Below are positions 10,610 to 21,686 of a stretch of DNA of 64,000 nucleotides, piece by piece. Below the pieces are notes generated by a model. The model worked only from the letters and a program-made list of their open reading frames with translations, ran no database searches and was not told where the DNA came from. This stretch comes from Shinisaurus crocodilurus (taxonomy: Eukaryota; Chordata; Lepidosauria; Squamata; Shinisauridae). A program made the translations under genes and the position numbers. The stretch covers positions 1,178,001 to 1,242,000 of the forward strand of contig CM037881.1 in assembly GCA_021292165.1 (NCBI GenBank), written 5' to 3'. The first letter of the stretch is position 1. Every line of letters begins with the position of its first letter.

Positions 10610-11379
10610 CAGGGATGTTGAAGAGTCCTTGGTCTCGAGTCACGAGTCGAGTCACGAGTCTTTGGACCCGAGTCTCAAGTCCGAGTCCTTGGTCCAAAAT
10701 GGTGACTCACGAGTCCCGAGTCACTCCCAAAACTGACTCCACGAGTCCCTATTAAAATCAATGGGGTTTCCCCCCAACAAAATAAGGCTACTTCAGATGT
10801 GTGGCTTAAATAAATTCTAGGCACAAGTGTGCCTTTCTATTTCAAAACTCTGCAACTGATTTTGGCAAGAACAGACCAGGCAGACAAACCCAAAATAACC
10901 AGGCAGGCAGAGGAGGCAGGGAACCCCAAAGCAGGCAGGCAGAGGCCTTTGTCTTGGACAATTCAACTGTTGAACAGGTCAAGAAGAGACCAGGCAGGCA
11001 GAGGAGGCTGGGAACCCCAGGCAGGCAGGCAGAGGCAGCCAAACCCAAAATGTCTGACCCTAACCCAAACCCCCCACAACAACACATCAATCAAAATAAA
11101 TCTCAACACATCGTTGGGGCTGCGCTCCTGGTAGCTGTCCATAGTGGCCGAGCAGCGGCGCGCCTCGCTTCCATGCGCTCTTCGCCGGTGATCGCGCTCC
11201 TTCTGGCACAGCCAGAAGAGTCGTCAACAGCCCAGGGATGTTGACGAGTCCTTGGTCTCGAGTCCCGAGTCGAGTCTCGAGTCCCATTAAAAATATTGGG
11301 ACTCGAGTCCGAGTCGAGTCAGAGGGGGGACTCAGTCCGACTCACGAGTCGAGTCCTCGAGTCCGAGTCCCCATCCCTG
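10610..11379 (+). mobile_element. GAGTC-array hAT-like element, copy 1
   Basis: 770 bp. Ends are CAGGGATG and CATCCCTG, with flanks gttgagtg/gttcagtg (7 of 8). Both ends are arrays of GAGTC/GACTC and CTCGAGTC. The middle has about three 55-60 bp tandem units built on CAGGCAGGCAGAGG. A second CAGGGATG start lies inside at 11232, so the last 148 bp form a complete mini-element. No transposase is encoded. Confidence 0.93.
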
Positions 11380-11639
11380 GTTCAGTGTTCTACTCAAGTT
11401 CAAGTAGACGTGAGTTGAACTCCTCTTCAGACCTTGCTACAAACTGAGGGGGCGGGGCCAGTGCACACGGGGATGCAGGGGGTGCTCATGCATTCTGTGC
11501 CTTCTTTGGGCTTCACTCCTGTACGGGACTTTGAACTCGGAGCTACCTGGTGAAGCCCAGATGGCAGCAGTGACAAGGAATGCCTTCTGTCCCCTAAGGC
11601 TGATACCCCAGCAGCCCTATCTGGAATGGTGGGGCCAAA

Positions 11640-11900
11640 CCACAGTAACCCGCTCACTAGTTATCTCTAGACTGGATTATTGTAATAATATGCCTTACTT
11701 TGGGCTGCCTTTGAGGAAACTCCAACTGGTGCAAAAAAATGCAGCCGCCAGAATGCTGACAGGCCTCAGAAAATCTGAACATGTGACACCTCTTTTGCAG
11801 CACTTATACTGGTTACTGATTCATTTCTGGGCTGATTAAAAAGTTATATACCTATAAAAGCTAACTTGGTCTGGAACTAGGTTACCTAAAGGGCTGCCTT
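11640..11900 (+). mobile_element. Old L2-like LINE RT fragment
   Basis: The frame reads VISRLDYCNNMPYFGLPLRK, LQLVQKNAAARMLTG and HVTPLLQHLYWLL, the RT C-terminus of L2-type LINEs. It is short and diverged. Confidence 0.75.
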
Positions 11901-11989
11901 TGCCCATAACACCCTGCCTGCACACGCAGGTCACCCTAAGGGGCAACAGCTAGATGAGGGGCTCACCCTGGAAATAGCAGTTACTGCTG

Positions 11990-12523
11990 TGAGGCACTGG
12001 TTAGGCCTCATCTTGAGTACTGCGTCCAGTTCTGGGCACCACGCTTTAAGAAGGATGTAGACAAACTGGAGAGGGTTCAGAGGAGGGCAACAAGGATGAT
12101 AAAGGGACTGGAAACAAGGCCCTATGAGGAGAGACTGAAAGAACTGGGCATGTTTAGCCTTCAGAAGAGGAGACTGAGGGGAGATATGATCGCACTCTTC
12201 CAGTACTTGAAGGGATGTCACACAGAGGAGGGCCAGGATCTCTTCTCGACCGTCCCAGTTTGCAGGACACGGAATAATGGGCTCAAGTAACAGGAACCCA
12301 GATTCCACCTAAACATCAGGAAAAAATTCCCGACTGTCAGAGCAATAAGACAATGCAACCAAACTACCTAGGGAGGTGGTGGGCTCTCCCACTCTGGAGG
12401 CATTCAAGGTGCAGCTGGACAGCCATCTGTCAGGGATGCCTTGACGGGTTCCTGCACTGAGCAGGGGGTTGGACTCGATGGCCTTGTAGGCCCCTTCCGA
12501 CTCTACTCTTCTATGATTCTTAG
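11990..12523 (+). mobile_element. CR1 LINE 3' end, copy B
   Basis: It begins in ORF2 ([16 protein letters not shown] context), includes [20 protein letters not shown] and runs into the 3' UTR GGGGGTTGGACTCGATGG and the TCTATGATTCT tail. The frame is broken in places (stop after LK near 12290). Confidence 0.93.
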
Positions 12524-13299
12524 GAAAAAGAAACCATTAGCTCACCACAGCAGCAGCAGCAGCAGCAGCAGCCCTTAAGTCAGAAGTGCAGAACCTCTTT
12601 CAGCCCAAGGGCCAAATTCCTTTTTGGAGAAGCACTCGGGGGCTGAATTCCAGTGGTGGGTGCAGCTCCTGCTAGTGCAAAATGCAGTGACACAGCTACT
12701 GTCAGTGTTGTATCATCAAGATCATATTGCACCAGTGCTTGGGAGCATGTCCATTTTCTTCTGTGGGGTATCACGATTCACTCAAAGTTCTTGCATGGAT
12801 GAATACAGCCCCAAAAGGCTTTGGCCCTTCCTAACATCATGACCATGTCCACCTTTTGTAAGCTTGACATTTCTAAGGGCTGCTTTTTATGCTTCATTTT
12901 CTACCCAGGTGCAGCTGTCCAGTTACAAAATAACTTCACAAGGAGGACGTTATGCACAAAGGACAACAAATTGTAGAAATGGCTTCAATTTCCTTTACAA
13001 GATACACAGATAAGAATGGTGTGAACCTCCTTTGCAAATAATTCCCAAACTTTTCCCACATGGCAAAACCTAATATAGCCTCCAAAATAAACTTTTTCAT
13101 CACCTGTCCAGGCAGAAAATCCAACGACAGCTTTAAGCTTCAGTCTGACCGTTACTGCCAAGACTTGGAGCTTATCCCACTTGTGACATCATACATGACA
13201 ACAGAATGTTGTGTTAACATTCAACCTAGATAACTAACTAGGTAACCCATCAGCCTGACTCTCCTAGAAGTTCCATGTTTGATCTCATAACCTAATTCA
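12524..13299. other. Intergenic sequence with a (CAG)n run
   Basis: (AGC)n of about nine units lies at 12547-12572. The rest is unrecognised. Confidence 0.4.
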
Positions 13300-14067
13300 A
13301 TTTATTTATTACGGTCATAAGACCAGCAAATAAAATAAAACAGTAATATTCAGAAGGCCAACAAGACATACACAGTGGATACAATAATATATATTTTAAA
13401 ATATATTAATTAGTTAAAATAATTGATTAAAACTGGCATGTGTCCCACTCATAAAATCAAGATTTTAACAAGTTAGAACATTTTCAAACAGTCACCATCA
13501 TCCCTCGTCGACAAGCGATTGCAGCTGCGCAAAATCTAGCCACCTCAGAAGTTACCTGAAGATTCTGACCCGCTAATAGATAATCTATATAAAACTGGTC
13601 AGATCTCCCAGGTAATCGTTGCAAAATAGGAGTAATGAAAATGTGCCGAAATTCACGATAAAAAGAGCAGTACAGTAATACATGACCCACAGTCTCTACC
13701 ATGCCAGCTTCACAGAGGCATAAACGCTCAGTGTATGGGGTACTGTTATATCTACCCTCCAAAAGTGCAGAGGGTAACACATTAAACTTAGCCAATGTGA
13801 ATGCTTTCCTGTATTTTGGAATGGTTAGAAAGGATAAATAGGATGCGGGTAAAAAAAACCAGCCCCTGATCTCTAAATTCTGGATATGGGGTAGCTGCTC
13901 TTCTTTGATCTTGTAGCTCAATGTCCCTAATGCGCTGGCATATAACCTCTTTGGCTTTTATGTAGCCAAGGGACAAAATGGCATTCCATGAAAAACCCAA
14001 ATTGCACAGTTTCTTGTCCACAGCCCTTTTCCATTTTGACTGAAATGCATCAGTTAAGGATCTCATA
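13300..14067 (-). mobile_element. Non-LTR retrotransposon C-terminal region
   Basis: Two minus-strand frames (14066-13788 and 13921-13484) give SKWKRAVDKKLCNLGFSW and FTLAKFNVLPSALLEGRYN, then a Cys-Cys-His-Cys pattern, CLCEAGMVETVGHVLLYC. The 3' end is ggtcttatgaccgtaataaa. I am unsure of the clade. Confidence 0.65.
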
Positions 14068-14629
14068 ACCTAAGTCCGAAGAAGAGTTTAGTGCAACCTG
14101 AAAGCTTGCTTCCAACATTAAAAAAGAACAAGTGAACAAAATACCCAGTATATCCAAGGAAAGGTGTAAACCCCCACACTCGCCGGGTTCGCACCATCAC
14201 AACAAGCCCCGAGCAGGGGTTGCATATTCAAAATGGCGGCCGCACACAACCCCGCACACGCCATAGCCTCGCCATGGGTTAAATAAGCCACGGAAGGTTG
14301 TCGTGTCCTGCAAACAGCCCCTTAATGTTCAAGAGTGAGTTAATTTTGAGAAAGAGGGTCAACCAATGTAATATTGCTAGTGTTCAGGGTAAACCCTTGA
14401 CTCGATACCCTGATATGAAATTTTCTCTTTATGCTGTCTCAAGGCCAAAGCACACATTGCTTGAAAGACAAAGGTTGGGCTCCAGCTTCCTAATTTTCTG
14501 CGCTCACGAGATAGCGGAAACTATTCGTTCCGAGCATCATTTGAAAACAGTTTTGCCCCTGACGAAGAGACATAGCCCAAACACGTTGGACAATACATAT
14601 TTTAGTTGGCGCCTGGGATTCCTTTCTCT
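14068..14629. other. Intergenic sequence, possible repeat pieces
   Basis: It contains phrases such as cctgacgaagagacatagc followed by acacgttgga, which recur at the ends of some vertebrate retroelements. I could not assign a family. Confidence 0.35.
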
Positions 14630-14841
14630 TTCATTTTTTGCCCGCGGAATGGATAGCGCAGGCAGAATGGGACTTCCGCGCCGTCTCCTCCTCCTTGCAG
14701 TCCCCCTGCACGCCCTCCAAATCTCTGGAGGGTCCCCCCCCCAACCCTCTGGAGCAGATTTGGAGGGCACGCGGGGAGCTGCAAGGAGGAGGAGACGGCG
14801 CAGAAGTCCCATTCTGCCTGCGCTATCCATTCTTTGGGCAC
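14630..14841. repeat. Large imperfect inverted repeat (foldback)
   Basis: The left arm, from gaatggatagcgcaggcag at 14647, pairs with the right arm ending ctgcctgcgctatccattc at 14832. Pairing continues inward through cttgcag/ctgcaag and outward with a few mismatches. The arms are about 85-90 bp and GC-rich. Confidence 0.85.
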
Positions 14842-14891
14842 AATGAGGAAGCTGGATTCAATCCTTAGCTGCTAGCTTCTTTTTCTTCTAC

Positions 14892-15130
14892 GCCAGTGTG
14901 GTGTAGTGGTGAGAGTGCTGGACTGGGGACTCGGGAGATCCGGGTTCTAGTCCCCGCTCGGCCATGAAACTCACTGGGTGACTTTGGGCCAGTCATTGAC
15001 TCTCAGCCTAACCTACCTCACAGGGTTGTTGTGAGGATAAAATGGAGAGGAGGACGACAATGTAAGCCGCCTTGGGTTCCTTGCGGGAAAAAAGGTGGGG
15101 TATAAATATAATAATAAATAAATAAATAAA
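14892..15130 (+). mobile_element. Sauria SINE, copy 1 (full length)
   Basis: A tRNA-derived head with A box TGGTGTAGTGG and B box GGTTCTAGTCC. The conserved body contains ctcactgggtgactttgggc and cctacctcacagggttgttg, and the tail is (AATA)n. This family is known from squamates and points to the host lineage. Confidence 0.93.
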
Positions 15131-15731
15131 TTCTTTTTCTTTTTCTTTTTTTAACTCTAGAGTGAACTCAGAGGTTCCAGCCCTAGCATGGCAGGTGGGG
15201 GCTTTAAACCCCCCACCCCACTGCAATCCCAATCTAGACCGGGGGTCCTATACCCGCAATACATATTGCCAAATAGCGATCCATTTGCTTTAATTTTAAG
15301 GGAATGTCCCCTCTAACAAGAAAGCCTGTTGGTAATTTAAAAATATTTCCTATGAATTTTAATCGCAGATTAATCTAAGATTAAAGGAAGCAGGGAGGCC
15401 TAGGAAAGAAGGTCTGGAAGAGGGAGTGGGTCCAGTCGCATAAGGGACAGAGAAGATCAAAGGCTGAGAGGGCAAGGTAAACCGACTCGAGGGAGAGAGT
15501 GGGCAGCAAGCAGAGGTCAGCTTAGCCACAGATGTAAGGAAGGCTCAGATCCACATACATACTGAACTGAAAGGAACACCCAAATGGTTGGATGGATGTA
15601 GTAGATCTCTGGTATTGCTGCTGAAGGAAATGAGAGTCTCTGAAAAACTGGAGTTGAAGAAACATCACTTCAAGCAAATGTACAGGTTAAAATAAGTGAG
15701 TTTCTTACTGAATTTAAAGCAAATATGTTTA
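15131..15731. other. Intergenic sequence, nothing recognised
   Basis: A T-rich start from 15131 leads into purine-rich unique-looking DNA; no family recognised. Confidence 0.35.
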
Positions 15732-16149
15732 ATAGGCATGGGGAGATTTTCCTTTACTTAGCATTTTGAAACAAATTGACACGCGCTGAATCAATATGCA
15801 AACTGGAACTGGAGTATCTGCACTTCTCAGAAGTTTGCAGTGCAATTCTCTGAACAGAAAATGCATACAAAAAATGCATCTCTTGGGGAAATGTGCACAC
15901 AACGGGTATATTAGTGGAGGGGGGGGGGAATACACCAAAAATGTTATAGAAACTTGCCATAAAAGTGTGCATTAGAGGCAAAACATGTATTTTAAGACAA
16001 ATGTGAATGGAAATGCACATACAATTTTGTGCAGACTTTTTTTTTTTTTAAAAAAGGTGCACACTGATGTGGAACGAGGATAGAACGAGGCAATGAGCTC
16101 AAGACCAGAAAAAGGAGAAACCAAAATGGACAAGATCCGTCCATCCCTA
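15732..16149. repeat. Interspersed repeat with ATGCATAC-type motifs
   Basis: It is bounded by TAGGCATGG and CCATCCCTA, which resemble an inverted terminal repeat. Internal phrases (aatgcatacaaaaaatgcat, cttggggaaatgtgc) recur in the stretch at 29530-29846. A non-autonomous DNA element is likely, but no target duplication was found. Confidence 0.5.
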
Positions 16150-17078
16150 AAAAAAAGAAGCTGAACAAAAAATGTTTACAAGATTTCCCCACTAGAGGAC
16201 TCCAGAGAATTGCAAGTAGCGATTGGTCAAAGTTAGTGAGGATAACACAAGACTTTTTATCTAAGCACTGACCCAAACAAGATATATTTGTTTAAAAACC
16301 AGCTGTTTCATGGAGATTGAGGTGGGTGGGGGGCAGTGAAAGGGAGCCCAAGCCGCACTGGCCAGTTGCGGGAGAGGTTAACAATCCTCATTAGTTTTCA
16401 GAGGAAGGGGCTTACTAGGAGCAGCGGGAGTGGCTCTTGATTTTAAAAGGTTAATTAAAACAACAACAACCCACCCACCCTGGTCATTTAGCAGACCCTA
16501 CAAGCGGTGGTGATGACACCCATACTGGCAGCTGCCTCCTGGCATCTCCCTTTGGTGTTTTATCACAACGCACAACTCCCATCAGAAGCACCACCACCAC
16601 TCCTTGTGTCGCCAGCTCAGTGACTAGTGTTTTATTAAATTATTATTATTAAATCAAAGGGAAAGGGAAAAGCCCCCTCTCCAAGTAAGCTCCTCCCGCA
16701 CAAACAATGAGAACTTTCTATCCCCCACTCCAAAGAAACTGCGAAAAGTGGCTGCCCATATTCACCCACCACCTGAAAATGTGGCAGTGAATTTGGAGCA
16801 GACCACCAAACCCAGCTCTCAACCTGACATGTCTTGGAGTGGACATGATAAGGAACTAATCATGATAAGGAACTAATTAACTTATCTAAATGATAAGGAA
16901 TTAATTAGGGCGCAATTTTTACTTGTCCTCCTCTCCCTGTTTCCTTGGATGAGAATGTAAAATCAACAGCTATGCTCTGGATAGAAGTCTATTCCAGTTT
17001 TCCAAAATAATATCAATGTATGCCCCCCCTGACCCCAAAAATTACCTTTTAAAATTAGACTTGCAGTAAATTGATTGA
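16150..17078. other. Intergenic sequence, nothing recognised
   Basis: A short direct duplication, catgataaggaactaat, occurs at 16845-16877. No gene or known repeat. Confidence 0.35.
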
Positions 17079-17395
17079 TGAGGGCCAGGATCTCTTCTTG
17101 GTCATCCCAGTTTGCAGGACACGGAATAATGGGCTCAAGTGACAGGAACCCAGATTCCACCTAAACATCAGGAAAAATTTCCTGTCAGAGCAATAAGACA
17201 ATGGAACCAACGACCTAGGGAGGTGGTGGGCTCTCCCACTCTGGAGGCATTCAAGGTGCAGCTGGACAATCATCTGTCAGGGATGCTTTGACCTGGATTC
17301 CTGCATTGAGCGGGGGGTTGGACTCGATGGCCTTGTAGGCCCCTTCCAACTCTACTTTTCTATGATTCTATGATTCTATGCTACTATGACCCACA
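17079..17395 (+). mobile_element. CR1 LINE 3' end, copy C
   Basis: It has the same 3' UTR as the copies at 4511 and 11990, 5' truncated at agggccaggatctcttc, and ends in (TATGATTC)n. Confidence 0.92.
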
Positions 17396-17939
17396 CATAG
17401 TAAATACAGTTTAAAAACAATTTAAAAGCAATTTAAGAACTGTTGTGGCACAATAAAACAGTTATGCAATCTAAACCAATAAAGGACAACAGCTTCCATA
17501 ATAAGTAAATACGGTAACCATTGTTTCAAGTAAAATGACCACTAAAATAACTTTAGCTAGTAGACATGACTTGCAGTATATTTAGAAAGGGAACTGACAT
17601 TATTTCAGCAAAGTATTAAGTCTAGTTAAATTAATTTCTGTGAATGTTAGTTTTAAAAAAAATGCTGTTCCAAAGGATCCTAAGGCAAAGATTAAAATAA
17701 ATAAAGCTGTAATATTGAATTGCAAATGAGCATAGGTTTGTAAATTGGCAGTCACTTGATCCTGCACAGTAGTGCTGATTCTCAGCCTGAGCCAGTTCAG
17801 AGGAAGTTCTTGGAGGGCTTCGTAGGGCCCGCTCCCCGCCTTCACACTTTGATATTAGAGGGGCCCACGCGTCAGGGTGTCGCACCGGCTAGCCCTGCCT
17901 CTGGTGACGATGTGCTTAGCCTCACGTTTGGTGGTATTA
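17396..17939. other. Intergenic sequence, nothing recognised
   Basis: AT-rich up to 17,780, then more GC-rich. No family recognised. Confidence 0.35.
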
Positions 17940-17947
17940 CGAAGGGG

Positions 17948-18732
17948 CAGGGATGGGGACTCGGACTCGAGGACTTGACTCGTGAGTCGGACTGAGTCCC
18001 CCCTCTGACTCGACTCGGACTCGAGTCCCAATATTTTTAATGGGACTCGAGACTCGACTCGGGACTCGAGACCAAGGACTCGTCAACATCCCTGGGCTGT
18101 TGACGAGTCTTCTGGCTGTGCCAGAAGGAGCGCGATCACCGGTGAAGAGCGCATGGAAGCGAGGCGCGCCGCTGCTCGGCAACTATGGACAGCTACCAGG
18201 AGCGCAGCCCCAACGATGTGTTGAGATTTATTTTGATTGATGTATTGTTGTGGGGGGTTTTGGGTTAGGGTCAGACATTTTGGGTTTGGCTGCCTCTGCC
18301 TGCCTGTCTGGGGTTCCCAGCCTCCTCTGCCTGCCTGGTCTCTTCTTGACCAGTTCAACAGTTGAATTGTCCAAGACAAAGGCTTCTGCCTGCCTGCTTT
18401 GGGGTTCCCTGCCTCCTCTGCCTGCCTGGTTATTTTGGGTTTGTCTGCCTAGTCTGTTCTTGCCAAAATCAGTTGCAGAGTTTTGAAATAAAAAGGCACA
18501 CTTGTGCCTAGAATTTATTTAAGCCACACATCTGAAGTAGCCTTATTTTGTTGGGGGGAAACCCCATTGATTTTAATAGGGACTCGTGGAGTCAGTTTTG
18601 GGAGTGACTCAGGACTCGTGACTCGTGAGTCACCATTTTGGACCAAGGACTCGGACTCGGACTCGGAGACTCGGGTCCAAAGACTCGTGACTCGACTCGT
18701 GACTCGAGACCAAGGACTCTTCAACATCCCTG
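17948..18732 (-). mobile_element. GAGTC-array hAT-like element, copy 2
   Basis: 785 bp on the minus strand, flanks cgaagggg/caaagggg (7 of 8). Same architecture as the copy at 10610, including the nested terminus, here at 17948-18095. Confidence 0.93.
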
Positions 18733-18978
18733 CAAAGGGGCGGGCGGGCTGCGTACATACCAAAGTATGCATTGGAGAATTCCCCAGCCCCTACTTGTGT
18801 AAGCCAGTGTCCGGACTCCGGACTCCGCCCCTCCACACGGCTGTGCCTCCTTCAGCTGCAGAAGGACGGCTGACACGTGTGCTGACATCGGGCGGAGCGA
18901 GGAGACCACTCAGGGCAACCCCCCGAGCCCCTAACACTTGCTTTCCACACATGAGGGGGATTGCTTGAGTCTCCCTAC

Positions 18979-19075
18979 TATATTTATTTATTTATTATAT
19001 TTATGAATCGCCCATCTGGCCAGACATCCAGCCACTCTGAGCGATGTGCAGTCCAATAAAACACAAGACGAGGGG

Positions 19076-19114
<39 letters not shown>

Positions 19115-19264
19115 GAATAAAACACAATTAAAAACAGTACAAAACTTTAAAAATCCTAACCTATCCCATATTCCCTCCTGAAAAGCCACGTTTTTAATGC
19201 TCGGCAGAAGCTAATCAAGGAAGGGGCACGGCGGAGGTCACCGGGGAGAGAGTTCCATAACTCC
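18979..19264 (-). mobile_element. L2-like LINE 3' end
   Basis: On the minus strand it carries the end of the RT frame (ctctctccccggtgacctcc) and a tail through gcccatctggcc to (AATA)n. A (CA)n microsatellite at 19078-19111 has expanded inside it. Confidence 0.8.
19078..19111. repeat. (CA)n microsatellite
   Basis: About 17 CA units inside an L2-like LINE fragment. Confidence 0.9.
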
Positions 19265-19531
19265 ATACTATATGGAGGTGTGACAAATTCTTTATGCTTT
19301 TTCACTTTCCCTCTCAACAGTCCCACGAGGTTATCAATATTGACAGTTCATAGGGAGGTAAACAGTAAGCATATAAAGGCCCCAACCCAGCTCCTATTGA
19401 AAGCAATTTGCCCTCTGTACAAATATAGGCTGTTTATTATGTGAAATAGTTTCTTAGCCTGCAGATATCCACACATCTCAACCACAAATTTTGTCTCCCC
19501 CCCCCCCTTTTGCTTAATTGACAAGCGTCTT

Positions 19532-19625
19532 GGGTGGCACCTTAAAGATTAACAAATTTATTCTGGCATAAGCTTTTGTGGACACTGTCCACCTCATCAG
19601 ATGCATTAAATGTTAACCTCAAATT
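19532..19625 (+). repeat. Interspersed repeat (ggtggcacctta... type)
   Basis: Contains gtggcaccttaaagattaac, cataagcttttgtggac and cacctcatcagatgcat, phrases repeated widely in reptile genomes. A second, diverged copy is at 59652-59741. I leave the class open. Confidence 0.65.
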
Positions 19626-20139
19626 GGCAGATTTATATACACACACACATGCTTCATACTCAGGAAAGAAATAACTTGTGCTTTTTAAAAAATCTGAATG
19701 CTGGAGAAAGTATAACTGACAGATTTATGAGTTGAGAGCTAGTTTTTGTTTTGTTTTTTTAGGGATAAGGCACATGGCACTCAGTTTCCATGTGTATTTT
19801 TGGTTTTGTTTGTACATTTAAACTTCTTTTTTCTTTATACCTCATCTAGTTTAATGACAAATGTGCATTTAAATGCAAGCTTTTCCTTTTTTCATTGTAA
19901 TTAAGCTGAAATTATCACAGATCTGCACTGTTCAGAAACTCCTCAGGACGGTCTGAAATGTTTGAATGCATGAAAACAAAATGTGTGAATGGCAACAAGG
20001 TTAAATTTGCTTTTCATTTACAGGAGAGAATTCACTGACCTATCCAATTAATTCTTAATTTCTGTCTCATCTCTAAGGGCCAAATTAGGCATGACACCAT
20101 TCAGGCAATTAGCAAATTGCCATCTTCTCACTTTAAGCC
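19626..20139. other. AT-rich unique DNA 2.8-3.3 kb upstream of POSTN
   Basis: No repeat family was recognised over most of this stretch. It is the longest unique-looking segment close upstream of the promoter, so it could hold regulatory sequence; that is inference only. Confidence 0.35.
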
Positions 20140-20278
20140 CAATTCAGCTGAAGTTAGTCATAAGTAAGTCCCATGGTTGGCGGGGGAGGGGGGTACAATG
20201 GAAGAAGGTAGTCATTACTAACCTAAAGTAACATTCTTTTCAATAGGACTTAGTCACAGTCAACTTTAGCTGGATCAG
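20140..20278. repeat. Palindromic repeat, TTAGTCATAAGTAAGTCC type
   Basis: The left arm attcagctgaagttagtca matches, inverted, tcaactttagctggatcag on the right; gtaagtccca and gacttagtc are internal. A related palindrome is at 62017-62138. Confidence 0.6.
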
Positions 20279-20684
20279 CTTTTATGTGCAGATCTGGTGT
20301 CAGTGGTTGACATAGTTGGGAACCTGCCGAGGCCTCTGCCCTGGGGTGGGGGCACTGTTGACCAACAGGAGCTCCCAGTTGGTGCTGCGTATCCTCCATT
20401 ATGGCATAGCGTCTTGGCACTCTAGAGGTGGCATGGGTGTGGGTCCATCTTGTTGCCTCCCACCATTTCCACCTCTGCCTTAAGATGGGAACCAAATGCT
20501 CATGTCTGCCATCTTCACCTGCTTGCTTACTCATACGGTGGCCCTGTGTCCTCTTCTACAGAGGACAGCCCTGTATTTGAAGGGCTGCCAGAGGACTGTC
20601 CTCTTTTTTGAAGATGTCCTCTATTCGAAGTTCAAGTCAGGTACAGAGATAAAGAACCATCAGAAGGAAGAGCTGGCCTTGAAG

Positions 20685-20851
20685 CAGGACCGGTGCAAGG
20701 CAGTTTGGTGCCTTAGGCAAGATCAGATATTTAGCGCCCCCCCCTTCCCACTTGAGAGCGCTGTATTTTTTTCCCAAGGCGTTTCTAGTGCCCCCTTTAG
20801 CCCTGCACCCTAGGCAGATGCCTAGTTGGCCTAATGGTAGCACCGGCCCTG
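20685..20851 (+). mobile_element. CAGGGCCGG-type hAT-like element, copy 3 (short form)
   Basis: 167 bp, left end CAGGACCGGTGC, right end GCACCGGCCCTG, perfect duplication ccttgaag. Confidence 0.92.
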
Positions 20852-20859
20852 CCTTGAAG

Positions 20860-21535
20860 TTGCCCAGGAACAACTGTTGCCCTGGACAGAAGACTGAGCA
20901 AGGCACACGGGTCACCTGGTGGTCACAGAATTCCCTACTATGGCGAGATGTTCTGTACTTCTACTATTTAAATTATAATATTTATTTCTAAATTTGCATC
21001 TATACACATAAGTTAACATGTGCAGATAGGTCTCATGATTTTGAGGGGGCTCAGTAATCTCACACATATAATGGCAGAAATACCCACGTGAACCGGAAAC
21101 CTCTCCCCTGACATGAAGGCCATAAACACCTGTAACTGAATGCTGGTTCTGCCGCTCACTCTCTCAATGGCCCCTTGGTGCAAATTGATCTCACAATCTC
21201 CTTTTTGGCAGGACCACCAGGATATTGTGAAGATTCATTCCTGATCTACAGGTCTTAGATCATTTCTTAGGGTCGGATCCAGATTTACACTACAAGTGGA
21301 CTCCCCCCCACCCCTCCTTCAAACAGCAGCACCTCTAGCCCCCTGAAAATGCTACACAGAGGATCAGGAGACCATGGGGTGAGCTGTAGCGTGGGGGAGG
21401 GGATCCCCCAAAATCGGGGGAGGGGCCTTCTGCGAGCGGAGCCCTTCCTCTCATGGAAAGACCCATCTTGTGGAAGCCAGATTGTGGATCCAACCGCAGC
21501 TATTGCCCAGATTGAAATAGACTCACGAATAATTG
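20860..21535. other. Intergenic sequence, nothing recognised
   Basis: No family or coding signal recognised. Confidence 0.35.
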
Positions 21536-21543
21536 CATTAGGG

Positions 21544-21678
21544 CAGTGTTTCTCAACCTTGGGTCCCCAGATGTTTTTGGCCTACAACTCCCAGCATGCC
21601 CCAGCCAGCTACGCTGGCTGGGGCATGCTGGGAGTTGTAGGCCAAAAACATCTGGGGACCCAAGGTTGAGAAACACTG
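21544..21678. mobile_element. Palindromic hAT-like MITE, copy 3
   Basis: 135 bp, ends CAGTGTTTCTCAACC type, perfect duplication cattaggg. Confidence 0.95.
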
Positions 21679-21686
21679 CATTAGGG

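Noticed and set aside
10610..11379. Regularly spaced repeats that might suggest a CRISPR or satellite array
   Set aside because: Vertebrate DNA; the repeats are subterminal words of a transposon with target duplications, without spacer structure.
10573..11447. Ser/Arg/Val-rich frames such as those rich in SRV, SP and ESS repeats
   Set aside because: They translate the GAGTC arrays of the hAT-like element. The same peptides recur at every copy on both strands.
14298..14846. 182-codon frame at 14298-14846
   Set aside because: Its second half is the GC-rich foldback and the first half has no recognisable domain. The arms give mirrored frames on both strands.
14892..14965. A tRNA gene at the Sauria SINE heads
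   Set aside because: A and B boxes are present but the cloverleaf is not preserved and the SINE body follows directly.
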